Assembly: GCF_011753055.1 (NCBI RefSeq)
Contig: NZ_VWWJ01000007.1
Coordinates: 1-64,000 of the forward strand
DNA from: Burkholderia sp. Ax-1719
GTDB lineage: Bacteria > Pseudomonadota > Gammaproteobacteria > Burkholderiales > Burkholderiaceae
Direction of reading: 5' to 3'
Length of the DNA stretch: 64,000 nt
The translations under genes were made by a program, and so were the position numbers. Under the pieces are notes generated by a model that worked only from the letters and a program-made list of their open reading frames with translations, was not told the DNA's origin and made no database searches. Positions 32,249-41,005 of the stretch are shown here, piece after piece. How positions within the stretch are numbered: the first letter of the stretch is position 1; every line of letters begins with the position of its first letter.

Positions 32249-33769
32249 ATGCAACAAGGCACTCCGGCCACCGCCGCCAGCTTTGCCAGTATGGGCGTCG
32301 ATCTGCTCGACTTTTTCGACGTCACGCCCACGTCCCTGTGGCTCGAAGACTACAGTCTGCTGCGCGCCCTGTTCGAGCGCTGGCGCGAAGCCGGCGTGAC
32401 CGATATCCGCACCTGGCTCGAAGACGATCCGCGCCGCGTGGCCGAATGTTCGGCGTGCATCCGCGTGCTCAAGGTGAACCGGCATACGCTCGCGCTCTAT
32501 GGCGCGCGCAGTCATGAGGAACTCACCGCTCATCTCGCCGAAGTCCTGCGCGACGATATGTTCCAGGCGCACGTGGGCGAACTCGAACAGATGTGGCAAG
32601 GCAGCGCCACGTTTGAAAGCAAGAGTGTGAATTACACGCTCGGCGGCCGCCGCATGGATATATTGCTGCGCGGTGTGATCCTGCCGGGCCACGAAAACGA
32701 CTGGAGCCGCGTGCTCGTTTCGATCGAGGATGTCTCCGCGCTTGAAGAGGCGCGTCATCGGGCGGCGGCGAGCGAACAGTATGCGCTCGGCGTTTTCGAG
32801 CATGCGCCGGTGTCGCTGTGGGTCGAGAATTTTTCGGCGATCCGCGATTTGCTCGACGAAGTGCGCATGCAGGGCATCGTCGATTTCCGTACCTTCACCG
32901 ACGTGCACCCCGAGTTTGTCGAGCGTTGCATGAGCGAGATTCAGGTGATCGACGTCAATCACTACACGCTTGGCATGTATCGCGCGCCCGACAAAGCCAC
33001 GCTGCTCGCGCGCCTGCCGCAGGTTTTCCGCGACGAAATGCGCCCGCATTTTCGCGAGCAGTTGCTCGATCTGTGGGAAGGCCGCCTGTTCCAGCAACGC
33101 GAAGTCATCAATTACGCGCTCGACGGCAGCGAACTCAACGTCCATCTGCAGTTCTCGGTCTTCCCGGGTCACGAGGAACGCTGGGATCTCGTGCTCCTCG
33201 CCCTGACCGACATCACGGCGCGCAAGAAAGCCGAGGCTTACCTCGAATTCCTGGGCAAGCACGACGTGCTTACCAAGCTCAAGAATCGCTCGTTCTATGT
33301 CGATGAGGTGAACCGCCTGCAGCGCAAGGGACCGTTCCCGGTCAGCGCGATCGTGCTGGATATGGACAACCTGAAGACCGTCAACGACCAGTTGGGCCAC
33401 GCCTCCGGCGACGCATTGCTGCGACGTGCGGGCGAAGTGCTGGCGAAGGCGATCCAGAAGCCCTATCAGGCCGCGCGCATTGGCGGCGACGAATTCGCGG
33501 TGCTGATGCCCGGCGCCGACGCGCGCGATGCGGAAATCGTCGCGGATAGCATCGGCAAGCTGGTCGAGTTGAACAACCAGTTCTATGGCGGCCCGCGTCT
33601 GAGCTTTTCGCTGGGCTGGGCAAGCTGCGAGGAAGGCGAAAGCGTGGAAGGCATGCTGCGTACCGCGGACGCGGCCATGTACGAGGCCAAGCGTCGCCGT
33701 AACGAACTCACGCGCAATGGCGCGGCGGCGTCGGAACAGCTCGCGACGTCGCGCAAGGATGATCTCTAA
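32249..33769 (+). CDS. Diguanylate cyclase with two tandem PAS-like domains
   Basis: 506 residues. Two similar PAS-type sensor units (about 15-165 and 175-330) each open with SLW[LV]E and share a RxxGxxDxRT ... VNxxTLxxY pattern, so they arose by duplication. A C-terminal GGDEF domain follows with the intact active site GGDEF at 411-415, preceded by DVLTKLKNRSFY and VLDMDNLKTVND. The inhibitory RxxD I-site expected just before GGDEF is absent (KPYQAAR instead), so product inhibition should be weak. No membrane helix: cytoplasmic synthesis of cyclic di-GMP in response to an unknown ligand. Confidence 0.92.
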   Translation: MQQGTPATAASFASMGVDLLDFFDVTPTSLWLEDYSLLRALFERWREAGVTDIRTWLEDDPRRVAECSACIRVLKVNRHTLALYGARSHEELTAHLAEVLRDDMFQAHVGELEQMWQGSATFESKSVNYTLGGRRMDILLRGVILPGHENDWSRVLVSIEDVSALEEARHRAAASEQYALGVFEHAPVSLWVENFSAIRDLLDEVRMQGIVDFRTFTDVHPEFVERCMSEIQVIDVNHYTLGMYRAPDKATLLARLPQVFRDEMRPHFREQLLDLWEGRLFQQREVINYALDGSELNVHLQFSVFPGHEERWDLVLLALTDITARKKAEAYLEFLGKHDVLTKLKNRSFYVDEVNRLQRKGPFPVSAIVLDMDNLKTVNDQLGHASGDALLRRAGEVLAKAIQKPYQAARIGGDEFAVLMPGADARDAEIVADSIGKLVELNNQFYGGPRLSFSLGWASCEEGESVEGMLRTADAAMYEAKRRRNELTRNGAAASEQLATSRKDDL

Positions 33770-33813
33770 GCCGTTGTTTCGGACAACGGATATTTCGCCG
33801 ATGTAAACGGCAA

Positions 33814-33846
33814 CCGGGAGCGCAACGCAATGCGTTCCGCTCCCGG
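33814..33846. repeat. Long hairpin downstream of the diguanylate cyclase gene
   Basis: Outer stem CCGGGAGCG / CGCTCCCGG (9 bp) with inner stem AACGC / GCGTT. A smaller hairpin (CCGTTGT / ACAACGG, 33771-33789) sits right after the stop codon. Neither has a T-run; together they probably mark the transcript end between convergent genes. Confidence 0.5.
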
Positions 33847-33982
33847 AGTGTGATGCACCCTACCGCCGCGCATGCGCAGCCGAAACCGCGCAGTGGGCGT
33901 ACATCGGATCAAACGCAACGAAAGCGCAAAACGCCTGCGTTACATCATGAACCGCGCACGCGCCGCGCGGCGGCGGCCAGCA

Positions 33983-34261
33983 TCACGACGCGTTGACGGC
34001 GTCCTTGAAGGCCTTACCGGCCGTGAACTTGACCGTCTTGGCCGCAGCGATCTGGATTTCCGCGCCCGTGGCCGGGTTGCGGCCGACGCGTGCTGCGCGC
34101 TGGCCGGTCGAGAACGAACCGAAGCCGACGAGCTGCACGGAATCGCCCGACGTGACCGCCTTGGTGACCACTTCGAGGATCGCGTCGATTGCCGCGCCCG
34201 TGGCTGCCTTGGTCTCGCCCGTGCTTGCGGCGACTGCGTCAATGAGTTCCTGTTTGTTCAT
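33983..34261 (-). CDS. HU-family nucleoid-associated DNA-binding protein
   Basis: 92 residues, the standard HU length, beginning MNKQELIDAVAASTGETKA and containing the DNA-bending arm signature VGFGSFSTGQRAARVGRNPATG with the intercalating Pro. It binds and bends DNA as a dimer. The promoter lies in 34262-34437, where the sequence turns AT-richer. HU genes usually have strong growth-phase control; nothing specific is visible. It is separate from the putrescine genes upstream on the same strand. Confidence 0.96.
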   Translation of the reverse strand: MNKQELIDAVAASTGETKAATGAAIDAILEVVTKAVTSGDSVQLVGFGSFSTGQRAARVGRNPATGAEIQIAAAKTVKFTAGKAFKDAVNAS

Positions 34262-34437
34262 CTGCTACCTGTGTTGAGTTGAGAAAACCTGCATACCCTA
34301 CCTCACGCGGGCAAAACAGGCAAATCGCGTTGCATATCGAAACGTAAGGCACACGGGGCTTACAGACGCCCCGGGCATGCAGGAACGATTCATGCAAGGC
34401 GATTTTCTCAGCTAAATAGTGTCTATTTCGCGTATTT

Positions 34438-35832
34438 TTACAAAAACCAACGATATTCGCGTGCGGCAATAGCGTTCATAAAATCGAGGTGGTCCTGCCG
34501 TTTATTTTCGCAATAGACCATCACAAAGTCCTCGCCGAGCGCCTCGCGCACCCCGGCGTGGCTGCGCATGGCGGCCACCGCCGAAAGCATATCGCCCGGA
34601 AAATCGACCCCGCTCGCACGGTTTTCGTTGAGCGGCGCGATCGGTTCGCGGCCCGCGTCGAGTCCATATTCGATCCCGGCAAGGATGGCGGCGAGCACTA
34701 GATAGGGGTTGGCGTCGGCGCCTGCGAGACGATGCTCGATGCGCAGATTCGCCTCGTCCGACTCCGGAATGCGGATACAGGCGTCGCGATCTTCGAAGCC
34801 CCAGCTCGCCCGGCTGGCCGCGTTGACCATCGCGCCGTAGCGCCGGAATGCGTTGTGATTCGCGGCGAAAACCGGCATGCAGTGCGGCAGCAGCGCCAGG
34901 CACCCCGCCACGGCGTGACGCAGAGCGCGCCGCTCGTGCGCCGCCAGCACATTGCGGCCCGCCTCGTCGTAGAGACTGACGTGGACGTGCATGCCGCTGC
35001 CCGGCGCGTCGAGCCAGGGCTTCGACATAAAGCTCGCGCGGTAACCGTGCCGCGTCGCCACGCCGCGCGTGCTGCGACAGAATAGCGCCGACCAGTCGGC
35101 CGCGCGCAATGCGTCTTCGCAATGGCCAAAGTTGATTTCGAACTGGCCGGGGCCCAGTTCGGCGGTCATGACCGTTGCGTCGACACCCTGTTCGCGCGCC
35201 GCCTCGACCATCTCGTGCAGCACCGGCGCGAAGCGCGAGAGCCGTTCGATATGCATGTTCGGCTGATCGTCGGGATCGTCGCACAGCGGGTCGCGTGCGT
35301 GCTGCGGCAGGCCCTCGCGCAGCTTCGCGTCGAACAGATAGAACTCCAGCTCGAAGGCGACCACCGGCTTAAGACCGCGCCGCGCGAAACGCTCCAGCAC
35401 GCGCGCCAGCACTTCGCGCGGCTCGAAAGCGATCGGTGCGGCCGTGCCGTCCGAGGTGATGAGCATCTGCGCGAGCGGCTGCTGCTCCCAGCGCACCCGT
35501 TTGAGCGTGCCGGGCACGAGACGGCGCGCGGCGTCGGGATCGCCATCATGGAAGCAGTATTCGCCGATCGGATACACGCCGCCCTGCGCGCCCAGCAGGA
35601 TACAGTTCTGCGGCAGCTTGAGCATGGCTCCGGCCGCGACTTTTTCCAGCATGCCGATGGGGTAACGCTTGCCGTAGAAATGGCCCGGCAGATCGAGGCA
35701 GATCAGATCGACATACTGCACATCGGGATGGGCCGCGCGAAAAGCGCGTACTTCGCTCAGGAGGTCGGGGGCGACGCTGGTTGCGAATTCAGTCATGGGT
35801 TCAGTCACGGGTTGGGTCGCGAAAGCGGTCAC
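34438..35832 (-). CDS. puuA: Gamma-glutamylputrescine synthetase (glutamine-synthetase fold)
   Basis: About 464 residues of the type I glutamine-synthetase fold, PuuA-like: N-terminal VDLICLDLPGHFYGKRYPIG, metal-binding helix FELEFYLFD, GMHVHVSLYD and the RIEHRLAGADANPYL region near the end. It ligates glutamate to putrescine, the first step of the Puu pathway. The GTG at 35832 is preferred over an ATG at 35796 because it has AAGGA seven bases upstream and the ATG has none; the shorter form would still be full-length. It is third in a puuB-puuR-puuA run; a GCATGC-N9-GCATGC hairpin (35896-35916) lies in the 91-base gap after puuR. Confidence 0.88.
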   Translation of the reverse strand: MTAFATQPVTEPMTEFATSVAPDLLSEVRAFRAAHPDVQYVDLICLDLPGHFYGKRYPIGMLEKVAAGAMLKLPQNCILLGAQGGVYPIGEYCFHDGDPDAARRLVPGTLKRVRWEQQPLAQMLITSDGTAAPIAFEPREVLARVLERFARRGLKPVVAFELEFYLFDAKLREGLPQHARDPLCDDPDDQPNMHIERLSRFAPVLHEMVEAAREQGVDATVMTAELGPGQFEINFGHCEDALRAADWSALFCRSTRGVATRHGYRASFMSKPWLDAPGSGMHVHVSLYDEAGRNVLAAHERRALRHAVAGCLALLPHCMPVFAANHNAFRRYGAMVNAASRASWGFEDRDACIRIPESDEANLRIEHRLAGADANPYLVLAAILAGIEYGLDAGREPIAPLNENRASGVDFPGDMLSAVAAMRSHAGVREALGEDFVMVYCENKRQDHLDFMNAIAAREYRWFL

Positions 35833-35923
35833 GGCAAGATCCTTGTTGGCGCAAGCTGGAATTTTAGTTTGGAATGCGAAACAACCGGAAAGCACGCATG
35901 CCTTTAAAAAGCATGCAGAAACG

Positions 35924-36481
35924 TCAGGTGAAGACCCAAAGCACGCGCGCGGGCTGCTCAGCGAGATTCGCGTAACTGAAGCGGCAGCGCGAAGGCAACT
36001 GGAAACTGTCGCCGGCCTTGAGCGTAACGGGTTCACCATCACTGTCGAGCCAGATCGTCAGCTCGCCATCGAGCACGAAACCGCCCTGTTCGTCGCTATC
36101 GTCGACGGGACGCTCGCCGCTCGTCGCGCCCGGTTCCAGCAGACTTTCGAGCATCGAAAAACCCGACGACATACTCGGCGACACCAGCACATCCGTGATG
36201 CCGCCACCGTAATAAAGCGTGCGGCGCTCAGCCGGCCGCGTCACCCACGGCAGCGCGCGCGGCTTGCTCACGCTGTAAAAGTAGGTCGTAGGCGTCTGCA
36301 ACGCCTCGCCGATGGCGGTGAGATCGGCAACAGTCGGCCGCGACAACCCGCGCTCGACCTGCGAAAGAAATCCCACCGAACGCCCGATGCGCTGCGCCAG
36401 CTCCGAAAGCGTCACCTTCTTGTGCTTGCGCAGATCGCGTATCAGGATCGCGAGCCCTTCGATCTCTTCCTGCCTGTCCAT
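35924..36481 (-). CDS. puuR: PuuR-like XRE/cupin repressor of putrescine catabolism
   Basis: 185 residues: N-terminal XRE helix-turn-helix (about 10-65, KVTLSELAQRIGRSVGFLSQ) and a C-terminal cupin domain (about 105-180, LDGELTIWLDSDGEPVTLKA) that binds putrescine in PuuR. Located between the synthetase and oxidase genes of the same pathway, 15 bases after puuB. The probable operators are the three AATTTCA/TGAAATT elements just upstream of puuB (37794-37849). Normal length, no defect seen. Confidence 0.88.
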   Translation of the reverse strand: MDRQEEIEGLAILIRDLRKHKKVTLSELAQRIGRSVGFLSQVERGLSRPTVADLTAIGEALQTPTTYFYSVSKPRALPWVTRPAERRTLYYGGGITDVLVSPSMSSGFSMLESLLEPGATSGERPVDDSDEQGGFVLDGELTIWLDSDGEPVTLKAGDSFQLPSRCRFSYANLAEQPARVLWVFT

Positions 36482-36496
36482 ACCGGTTTCTCCCCT

Positions 36497-37786
36497 CTAA
36501 ACGACGTCGCGCAGGCGATACCAGAGCTTGCCGAGCGCTTCGAGCGGCGCGGCCAGGGCATCGCCGCCCGGAAAACGCGGATTATGGATGGCCTCGTAGT
36601 GCGAGAGCAAGCGTGTATCGCCGAGGATCGCATCGGTCACCGCGCGCGCCGCGGCGAGCGTCGGCAACACGCCGTGACCGGAGAAACCTTGCAGCCAGTA
36701 GCGCCCGCGCGCGTGCCCCACGTCGGGCGTGCGGCGAATGCTGATGTCGATGTGACCACCCCACGCATGCTCGAATTCGATGCCGCGCAGTTGCGGAAAC
36801 GCGCGCTCCAGACTCGGACGGATCGCCGTCCGGATGTCTTTCGGGATGCCGCCCAGATAGGTGCAGGCGCCGCCGAACAGCAGCCGGTGATCGGGGCTCA
36901 GACGGAAATAGTCGGGGACGAACTGATTGTCGATCACGCAACTATTGCGCGGCAGCAGTGCGCGGGCGAGCGCGGGATCGAGCGGCGCGGTCGCCACCTG
37001 ATACGTGCCGACGGGCAGCACGCGGCGCGCCAGTTCGCTGTCGAGCCGATCGATATAGGCGTTGCAGGCGAGCACCAGCGTATCTGCGCGAATCGATCCA
37101 TTCGCCGTGTTCGCGATAAAACCGGATGGCGTTTCGCGCCACTTGAGCACGCGGGTCTGCTCGAAGATGCGGCCGCCCGCGCGCTCGATGGCGGCGGCGA
37201 TGCCGAGCGCAAGCTTGAGCGGATTCAGATGACCCGCTTCGGGATCGTAGAGCGCAGCGCGATAGCGCGCGCTGCCGATCCAGCCGGGCATGTCCTGCTG
37301 CGGAATCACGCGCAGCGCGTCGTAGCCCCATTTCTGCGCGGCATCGTCGCGTGCCTCGTCGAGCAGCGCGACGCGATTGCGTTTCACCGCGGCCCACAGA
37401 CTGCCGGGCCGGTAATCGATATCGAAGCCATGACGCTGCGGCAACTCGCGCACCTCGCGCGCGGCCCAGCGCATGCTGCCCCAGAGTTCACGGGCGCGCT
37501 CGACGCCCAGCGAATGTTCGAGCGGCCCCATATCGCACGACCAGCCCAACAACGCCTGGCCGCCGTTGCGTCCCGATGCCGCCCAGGCCACCCTGCTCGC
37601 TTCCACCACCACGACGCGCTTGCCGGCCAGCGCGAGACGCAAGGCCGTATGCAACCCGCTGAATCCCGCGCCGACAATCAGGACGTCCGCATCACAATCC
37701 TCTTCCAGCGCAGCGCGCGCGGGCGCGGCGGCAGGCAGGGTGCGGGCGTAGTAGCTCTCTACGTGCTGGGTCGACTCGACGAACAT
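36497..37786 (-). CDS. puuB: Gamma-glutamylputrescine oxidase (FAD-dependent, DAO family)
   Basis: 429 residues of the glycine/D-amino-acid oxidase family. The FAD-binding turn VLIVGAGFSGLHTALRLA starts near residue 35, with the adenine-binding Glu at VVVVEA and the following ASGRNGGQALLGWSCD typical of PuuB/OrdL. C-terminal RYWLQGFSGHGVLPT closes the FAD site. It oxidises gamma-glutamylputrescine to the aldehyde with release of ammonia and peroxide. First gene of the run, directly after the operator cluster. The later enzymes (PuuC, PuuD) are not in this window. Confidence 0.9.
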   Translation of the reverse strand: MFVESTQHVESYYARTLPAAAPARAALEEDCDADVLIVGAGFSGLHTALRLALAGKRVVVVEASRVAWAASGRNGGQALLGWSCDMGPLEHSLGVERARELWGSMRWAAREVRELPQRHGFDIDYRPGSLWAAVKRNRVALLDEARDDAAQKWGYDALRVIPQQDMPGWIGSARYRAALYDPEAGHLNPLKLALGIAAAIERAGGRIFEQTRVLKWRETPSGFIANTANGSIRADTLVLACNAYIDRLDSELARRVLPVGTYQVATAPLDPALARALLPRNSCVIDNQFVPDYFRLSPDHRLLFGGACTYLGGIPKDIRTAIRPSLERAFPQLRGIEFEHAWGGHIDISIRRTPDVGHARGRYWLQGFSGHGVLPTLAAARAVTDAILGDTRLLSHYEAIHNPRFPGGDALAAPLEALGKLWYRLRDVV

Positions 37787-37793
37787 GGCGGCA

Positions 37794-37849
37794 TCCGTGA
37801 AATTTTATCGGCTTAATTTCATGAAAAATTAGCACGACAATTTCACGGA
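37794..37849. promoter_or_regulatory. Operator cluster upstream of puuB, probable PuuR sites
   Basis: Perfect 11-bp inverted repeat TCCGTGAAATT (37794-37804) / AATTTCACGGA (37839-37849), enclosing a third related element AATTTCATGAAA (37815-37826) with its own dyad TTTCATGAAA. Three evenly spaced TGAAATT-type sites starting 8 bases before the puuB ATG suit cooperative repression. Some half-sites overlap the expected promoter and ribosome-binding region. Confidence 0.6.
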
Positions 37850-37883
37850 CACAAGCGGGGGTTTCCTGAGCGCCCTTTCTAGC

Positions 37884-38594
37884 TCATCGTTGCGCGGCTG
37901 CGGCGCGCTTCGCCCACTCACGCACATAAGCCGGTTCACCGCCCGGCGGCAGGTCGCCGTCGCGCTCGGGCGCAAGCGGCAACAGCGCCATCGGCAATAC
38001 GCCGGCCCAAACCGGGCGATCGAGATCTTCTTCGTCGTCCGAGACACCATGCGCGCGCACTTTCGCGACCGCTTCGTCGAGCGGCAGGCGCAGCACCTTG
38101 GTCGCGGCCAGTTCGTTGCGATTGCCCTCGCGCGCTTCGTGCACACGACCGGGCGCGATGTGCTCCATGAACGCGTCGAGCACGGCGCTCTTGTGTTCAT
38201 CCGCGACGACTTCGAACACGCCGTAGATCATCGCCGATCGATAGTTCATCGAGTGATTGAACGCCGAGCGCGCGAGCACGAGGCCGTCGATGTGCGTCAC
38301 GGTCACGCAGACCTGCGCGCCTTGAGCGGCGAGCTTGAGCATGCGGCTGCCGTTGGAGCCGTGGATGTAGAGATGATTGCCCTCGCGCCAGCATGCGGTG
38401 GGAATACAATGGACGCCCTGGTCATCAGCGAACGCGACGTGGCAGACGTAGGCTGCATCGAGAATCGCATGCAGCGTGGCGGGATCGTAGTTGGCGCGCT
38501 CGGCGGCGCGGCGCACACGCGTGCGCGACGACGGCGCGCCCTGGGTTGCGACGGAATCGACAGAGTCGGTATCGTTGTTGTCGCTCTCGGACAT
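37884..38594 (-). CDS. Pyridoxamine-5'-phosphate-oxidase-family (split-barrel flavin-binding) protein
   Basis: 236 residues from the ATG preceded by AGGAG. A charged N-terminal segment (about 1-30) is followed by a PNPOx-like split barrel: ACWREGNHLYIHGSNGSRML and VTHIDGLVLARSAFNHSMNY are the FMN/heme-binding strands of the nitroimidazole-resistance-like (NimA-type) subgroup. Substrate unknown. It lies upstream of puuB on the same strand, but operator-like repeats intervene, so it is likely a separate unit. Confidence 0.82.
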   Translation of the reverse strand: MSESDNNDTDSVDSVATQGAPSSRTRVRRAAERANYDPATLHAILDAAYVCHVAFADDQGVHCIPTACWREGNHLYIHGSNGSRMLKLAAQGAQVCVTVTHIDGLVLARSAFNHSMNYRSAMIYGVFEVVADEHKSAVLDAFMEHIAPGRVHEAREGNRNELAATKVLRLPLDEAVAKVRAHGVSDDEEDLDRPVWAGVLPMALLPLAPERDGDLPPGGEPAYVREWAKRAAAAQR

Positions 38595-38721
38595 CCTCGG
38601 CTTCTCCTGTTTCAAAGTGGGGAAAGCCGATTACGTTAGCGAAGTGGTGGCTCCAACGGTAGACCCAACATACTGCGAAGATATAGAGCCACGATGCGTC
38701 GCGGATATGATGGGGTCACAG

Positions 38722-39753
38722 TCAGTCTTGCGCCGACTTTTTGCGCATAACACGCAATGGCCTGGCCGCACCGTCAGTCGCTCGCGCGGCGCGTCGTGGC
38801 GTGCGACGTGCAGCCGGGGCGCTATTCGCGGAGGCTGCCGTATTTGCCTTGCTGCGCAATGTTTCCAGTTCTTCGGCCTGCATGGCGTGGGCTGTGCGCA
38901 ACGCATCCAGACGCCCTTCCAGTATTCCCGCCTGATGTCGCAGATCGCCCAACTGGCTTTGCAGCGACTGCGATTCGGTGCGCGCGGTCTCTTCGGCACG
39001 CGATGCGCGTTTGGTCGCCGCCTCCAGATCGCGTTGCAGACGCGTGTTGGCGGTGCGTTCGCGTTCGATTTCGAGCAACGCACGCTTTTCCGCCGCCTGA
39101 AGCCGCGTTTCCGCGAGTTCGGCGCCCGCGCGTAGCTTGTCGAGTTCAGCGGCAAAGTCGGCGCGCGCCTGGACGAGCGCGGCGTCGCGGTCCCGGCCGG
39201 TTTGCTCAAGGCTGGCAATTTGCCCTTCCAACGCGGCGCGGGTGGCCTCGCCCGCTGCCTGCGCCTGCTCCAGTTCGTGGATGCGCACCTGCGCGGCGAG
39301 CAACGCCGAGGTCCGTTGTTCCAGCGCCGTTTCCGTGCGCGCGAGATCGTTCTGCAAGGCCGCAACGCTTGCCTCGGCTTCGCGCCGCGCTTCTTCGACT
39401 TCGACTCGCAGCGAGTCCAGCGACGCCTGCGCCGCTGCCGTCGCGCGCGTCCATAGCGCGGCAACCAGTTCGCCTGCCGCACCCTGCAACTCTTCAGGCA
39501 GATCCGCATGTTCGATACGCACGCGGCTCTTTTCGCGCAATTCCGCCCAGAACTCGGAGAGAACCGCCGTGGGCGTGCCCATGCTGCCGCGCCGTACTAA
39601 CTGATAGAGGCGGTTGGCGGTTGGCGTCACGCCAAAGCGGAAGAACAGCAGGGCGCACACTTCCCGATACAACTCGCGTGTCTTGGGAAATTCGATCTTG
39701 AGGCGCTCGATTTCGGCGGTGATGCGGACTTCGTCTGGAGCGGCGTCGGACAT
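38722..39753 (-). CDS. KfrA-like DNA-binding protein with long coiled coil
   Basis: 343 residues. The N-terminal 90 residues match the KfrA_N plasmid-region DNA-binding domain (ALLFFRFGVTPTANRLYQLV, RRGSMGTPTAVLSEFW). Residues about 95-300 are an uninterrupted Ala/Glu/Arg-rich coiled coil, and the tail (about 305-343) is strongly basic. KfrA of broad-host-range plasmids is an autorepressor that forms filaments and aids segregation. Here all other genes look chromosomal, so it is probably a chromosomal nucleoid or segregation relative. A palindrome at 39819-39833 lies 66 bases upstream of the ATG, consistent with self-repression. Confidence 0.85.
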   Translation of the reverse strand: MSDAAPDEVRITAEIERLKIEFPKTRELYREVCALLFFRFGVTPTANRLYQLVRRGSMGTPTAVLSEFWAELREKSRVRIEHADLPEELQGAAGELVAALWTRATAAAQASLDSLRVEVEEARREAEASVAALQNDLARTETALEQRTSALLAAQVRIHELEQAQAAGEATRAALEGQIASLEQTGRDRDAALVQARADFAAELDKLRAGAELAETRLQAAEKRALLEIERERTANTRLQRDLEAATKRASRAEETARTESQSLQSQLGDLRHQAGILEGRLDALRTAHAMQAEELETLRSKANTAASANSAPAARRTPRRAARATDGAARPLRVMRKKSAQD

Positions 39754-39818
39754 GCTGGTTCTCAATGCGTTCAGTCCGTAAATATTACAACGTAAACCGT
39801 CAATTTTCTACCTTTAAA

Positions 39819-39833
39819 GTCTAATATTTAGAC
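39819..39833. promoter_or_regulatory. Palindrome upstream of the KfrA-like gene, candidate autoregulatory operator
   Basis: GTCTAATATTTAGAC is a perfect 6-3-6 dyad inside a strikingly AT-rich stretch (about 39775-39870), next to the smaller palindrome CTTTAAAG (39812-39819). Plasmid KfrA proteins bind dyads in their own promoters. Confidence 0.5.
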
Positions 39834-39962
39834 ATTACTTTTATAATGTTCGTATTAAAGACGCGTAATACCTGAGTGATCGTGCTTAGCGCCTGAAATT
39901 AGCGATTCGAGGGAGTGTTGCGAAGCTCGCCGGGCGCGAGCCGCCAGAAAGAAACTACGCGA

Positions 39963-40463
39963 TCAGCCCTGCTCTGCGCGAGCCAGCCGCTCTCCAAGTG
40001 CGCCGATCTCAGAATCGGAAAACACTTCGATTCCGTGAGCACGCAGCAAGGCCGCCGTCACCCCTGCCCCTGCATGGCGCTGCGCGGAAAAACTGCCGTC
40101 GTAAATGAACCGGCTGCCACACGATGGGCTGCCGTCGATGAGCAAGGCAAAGCGGCAATCGTGCTCGCGCGCCGCGACAAGAGCCGCCTGCGCCCCCGCG
40201 ACGAACAAGGCCGTCACATCGGCGCCATGCAGGTCGACCACGCGCGCGTGACCGGCAAGCACCGCATCACCCGCCTGCGCCTGCGCGATTTCCGCCGCCG
40301 GGCGTGGCACAGCAAAGCCCCCCATCAATTCGGGGCAAACGGACACGATGCGCCCTTCGCGCTGCCACGCATCGAGCAGCGGATGCGCGAGCGTCTTCGC
40401 CGCACCGTTGTATCGAACCGGGCTGCCGAGCAGACACGCACTGACCAGAATCTTGTGAATCAT
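39963..40463 (-). CDS. DUF523 protein
   Basis: 166 residues forming one DUF523 domain: ILVSACLLGSPVRYNG at the N-terminus, VCPELMGGFAVPRPAAEI, and SPSCGSRFIYDGSFSAQRHAG with conserved cysteines (Cys9, the Cys of CPE, Cys of SCGS). The cysteine pattern suggests metal or iron-sulfur binding; no activity is established for the short form. It follows the MarR-like gene by 33 bases and is probably co-transcribed. Confidence 0.9.
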   Translation of the reverse strand: MIHKILVSACLLGSPVRYNGAAKTLAHPLLDAWQREGRIVSVCPELMGGFAVPRPAAEIAQAQAGDAVLAGHARVVDLHGADVTALFVAGAQAALVAAREHDCRFALLIDGSPSCGSRFIYDGSFSAQRHAGAGVTAALLRAHGIEVFSDSEIGALGERLARAEQG

Positions 40464-40496
40464 CGGAATCGAGGGAAAGCGAACAACGCGAAACGG

Positions 40497-40844
40497 TCAC
40501 TGATCCTTCGCAGCGCGCACCAGTGCTTCGGAGAGTTTGTCGAAATGACGCAGCGCGGCGGGCGTAAGCTCAACCTGCTTGCGGCGCGCGTCCTCGGTAT
40601 CGCCCAGGCGGATCCAGCCTTTCTCGCGCATCGACGTCAGCCGCGCATGCAGCGTGGCCGGCGAACCCAGTTCGCTCTTGCCCATGATGTCCCGCACGGA
40701 AAGACGCTCGTGCGTCTGACCGACGCGCGCCACCAGTTCGAGGATGCGCTGTTCAAGCGGATCGAGCGCCGGCAGCGCGGGCAAGCCGCGCAGCGCATCC
40801 GCCAATTGCAGGAAACGGAAGTAGATATCAGCAGGGCGCGTCAT
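40497..40844 (-). CDS. MarR-like winged-helix regulator
   Basis: 115 residues from the chosen ATG: a winged helix-turn-helix with LSVRDIMGKSELGSPATLHA as recognition part and the wing MREKGWIRLGDTEDARRKQV, which is the MarR DxRxK/R pattern. It is shorter than typical MarR proteins (140 or more) because the dimerisation helices are reduced. The frame stays open 41 codons upstream, but that extension is Cys/Arg-rich and unlike the family. No strong ribosome-binding site precedes the ATG. Pairs with the DUF523 gene downstream; ligand unknown. Confidence 0.75.
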   Translation of the reverse strand: MTRPADIYFRFLQLADALRGLPALPALDPLEQRILELVARVGQTHERLSVRDIMGKSELGSPATLHARLTSMREKGWIRLGDTEDARRKQVELTPAALRHFDKLSEALVRAAKDQ

Positions 40845-41005
40845 GGTGAGGAAGTCGCATATCGTCGACTGCAGTCCTTCCCACGCACGTCGCGCGCATG
40901 GGAACGCGAGGCATTCTACCGCGCCGATAAACGCACCACTGCTTTTGCATCGGGGATCTGGCGCCATGATCCCGGAGGCTTTCTTCTAATCAGCGCTATC
41001 AGGCT

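Noticed and set aside
34321..34437. GGGGC / GCCCC hairpin (34355-34372) as terminator of puuA
   Set aside because: Short stem and no T-run on the relevant strand; not convincing.
35896..35916. GCATGC-N9-GCATGC hairpin between puuR and puuA as a terminator
   Set aside because: The T-run is in the loop rather than after the stem, so it cannot work as an intrinsic terminator; left as a note in the puuA entry.
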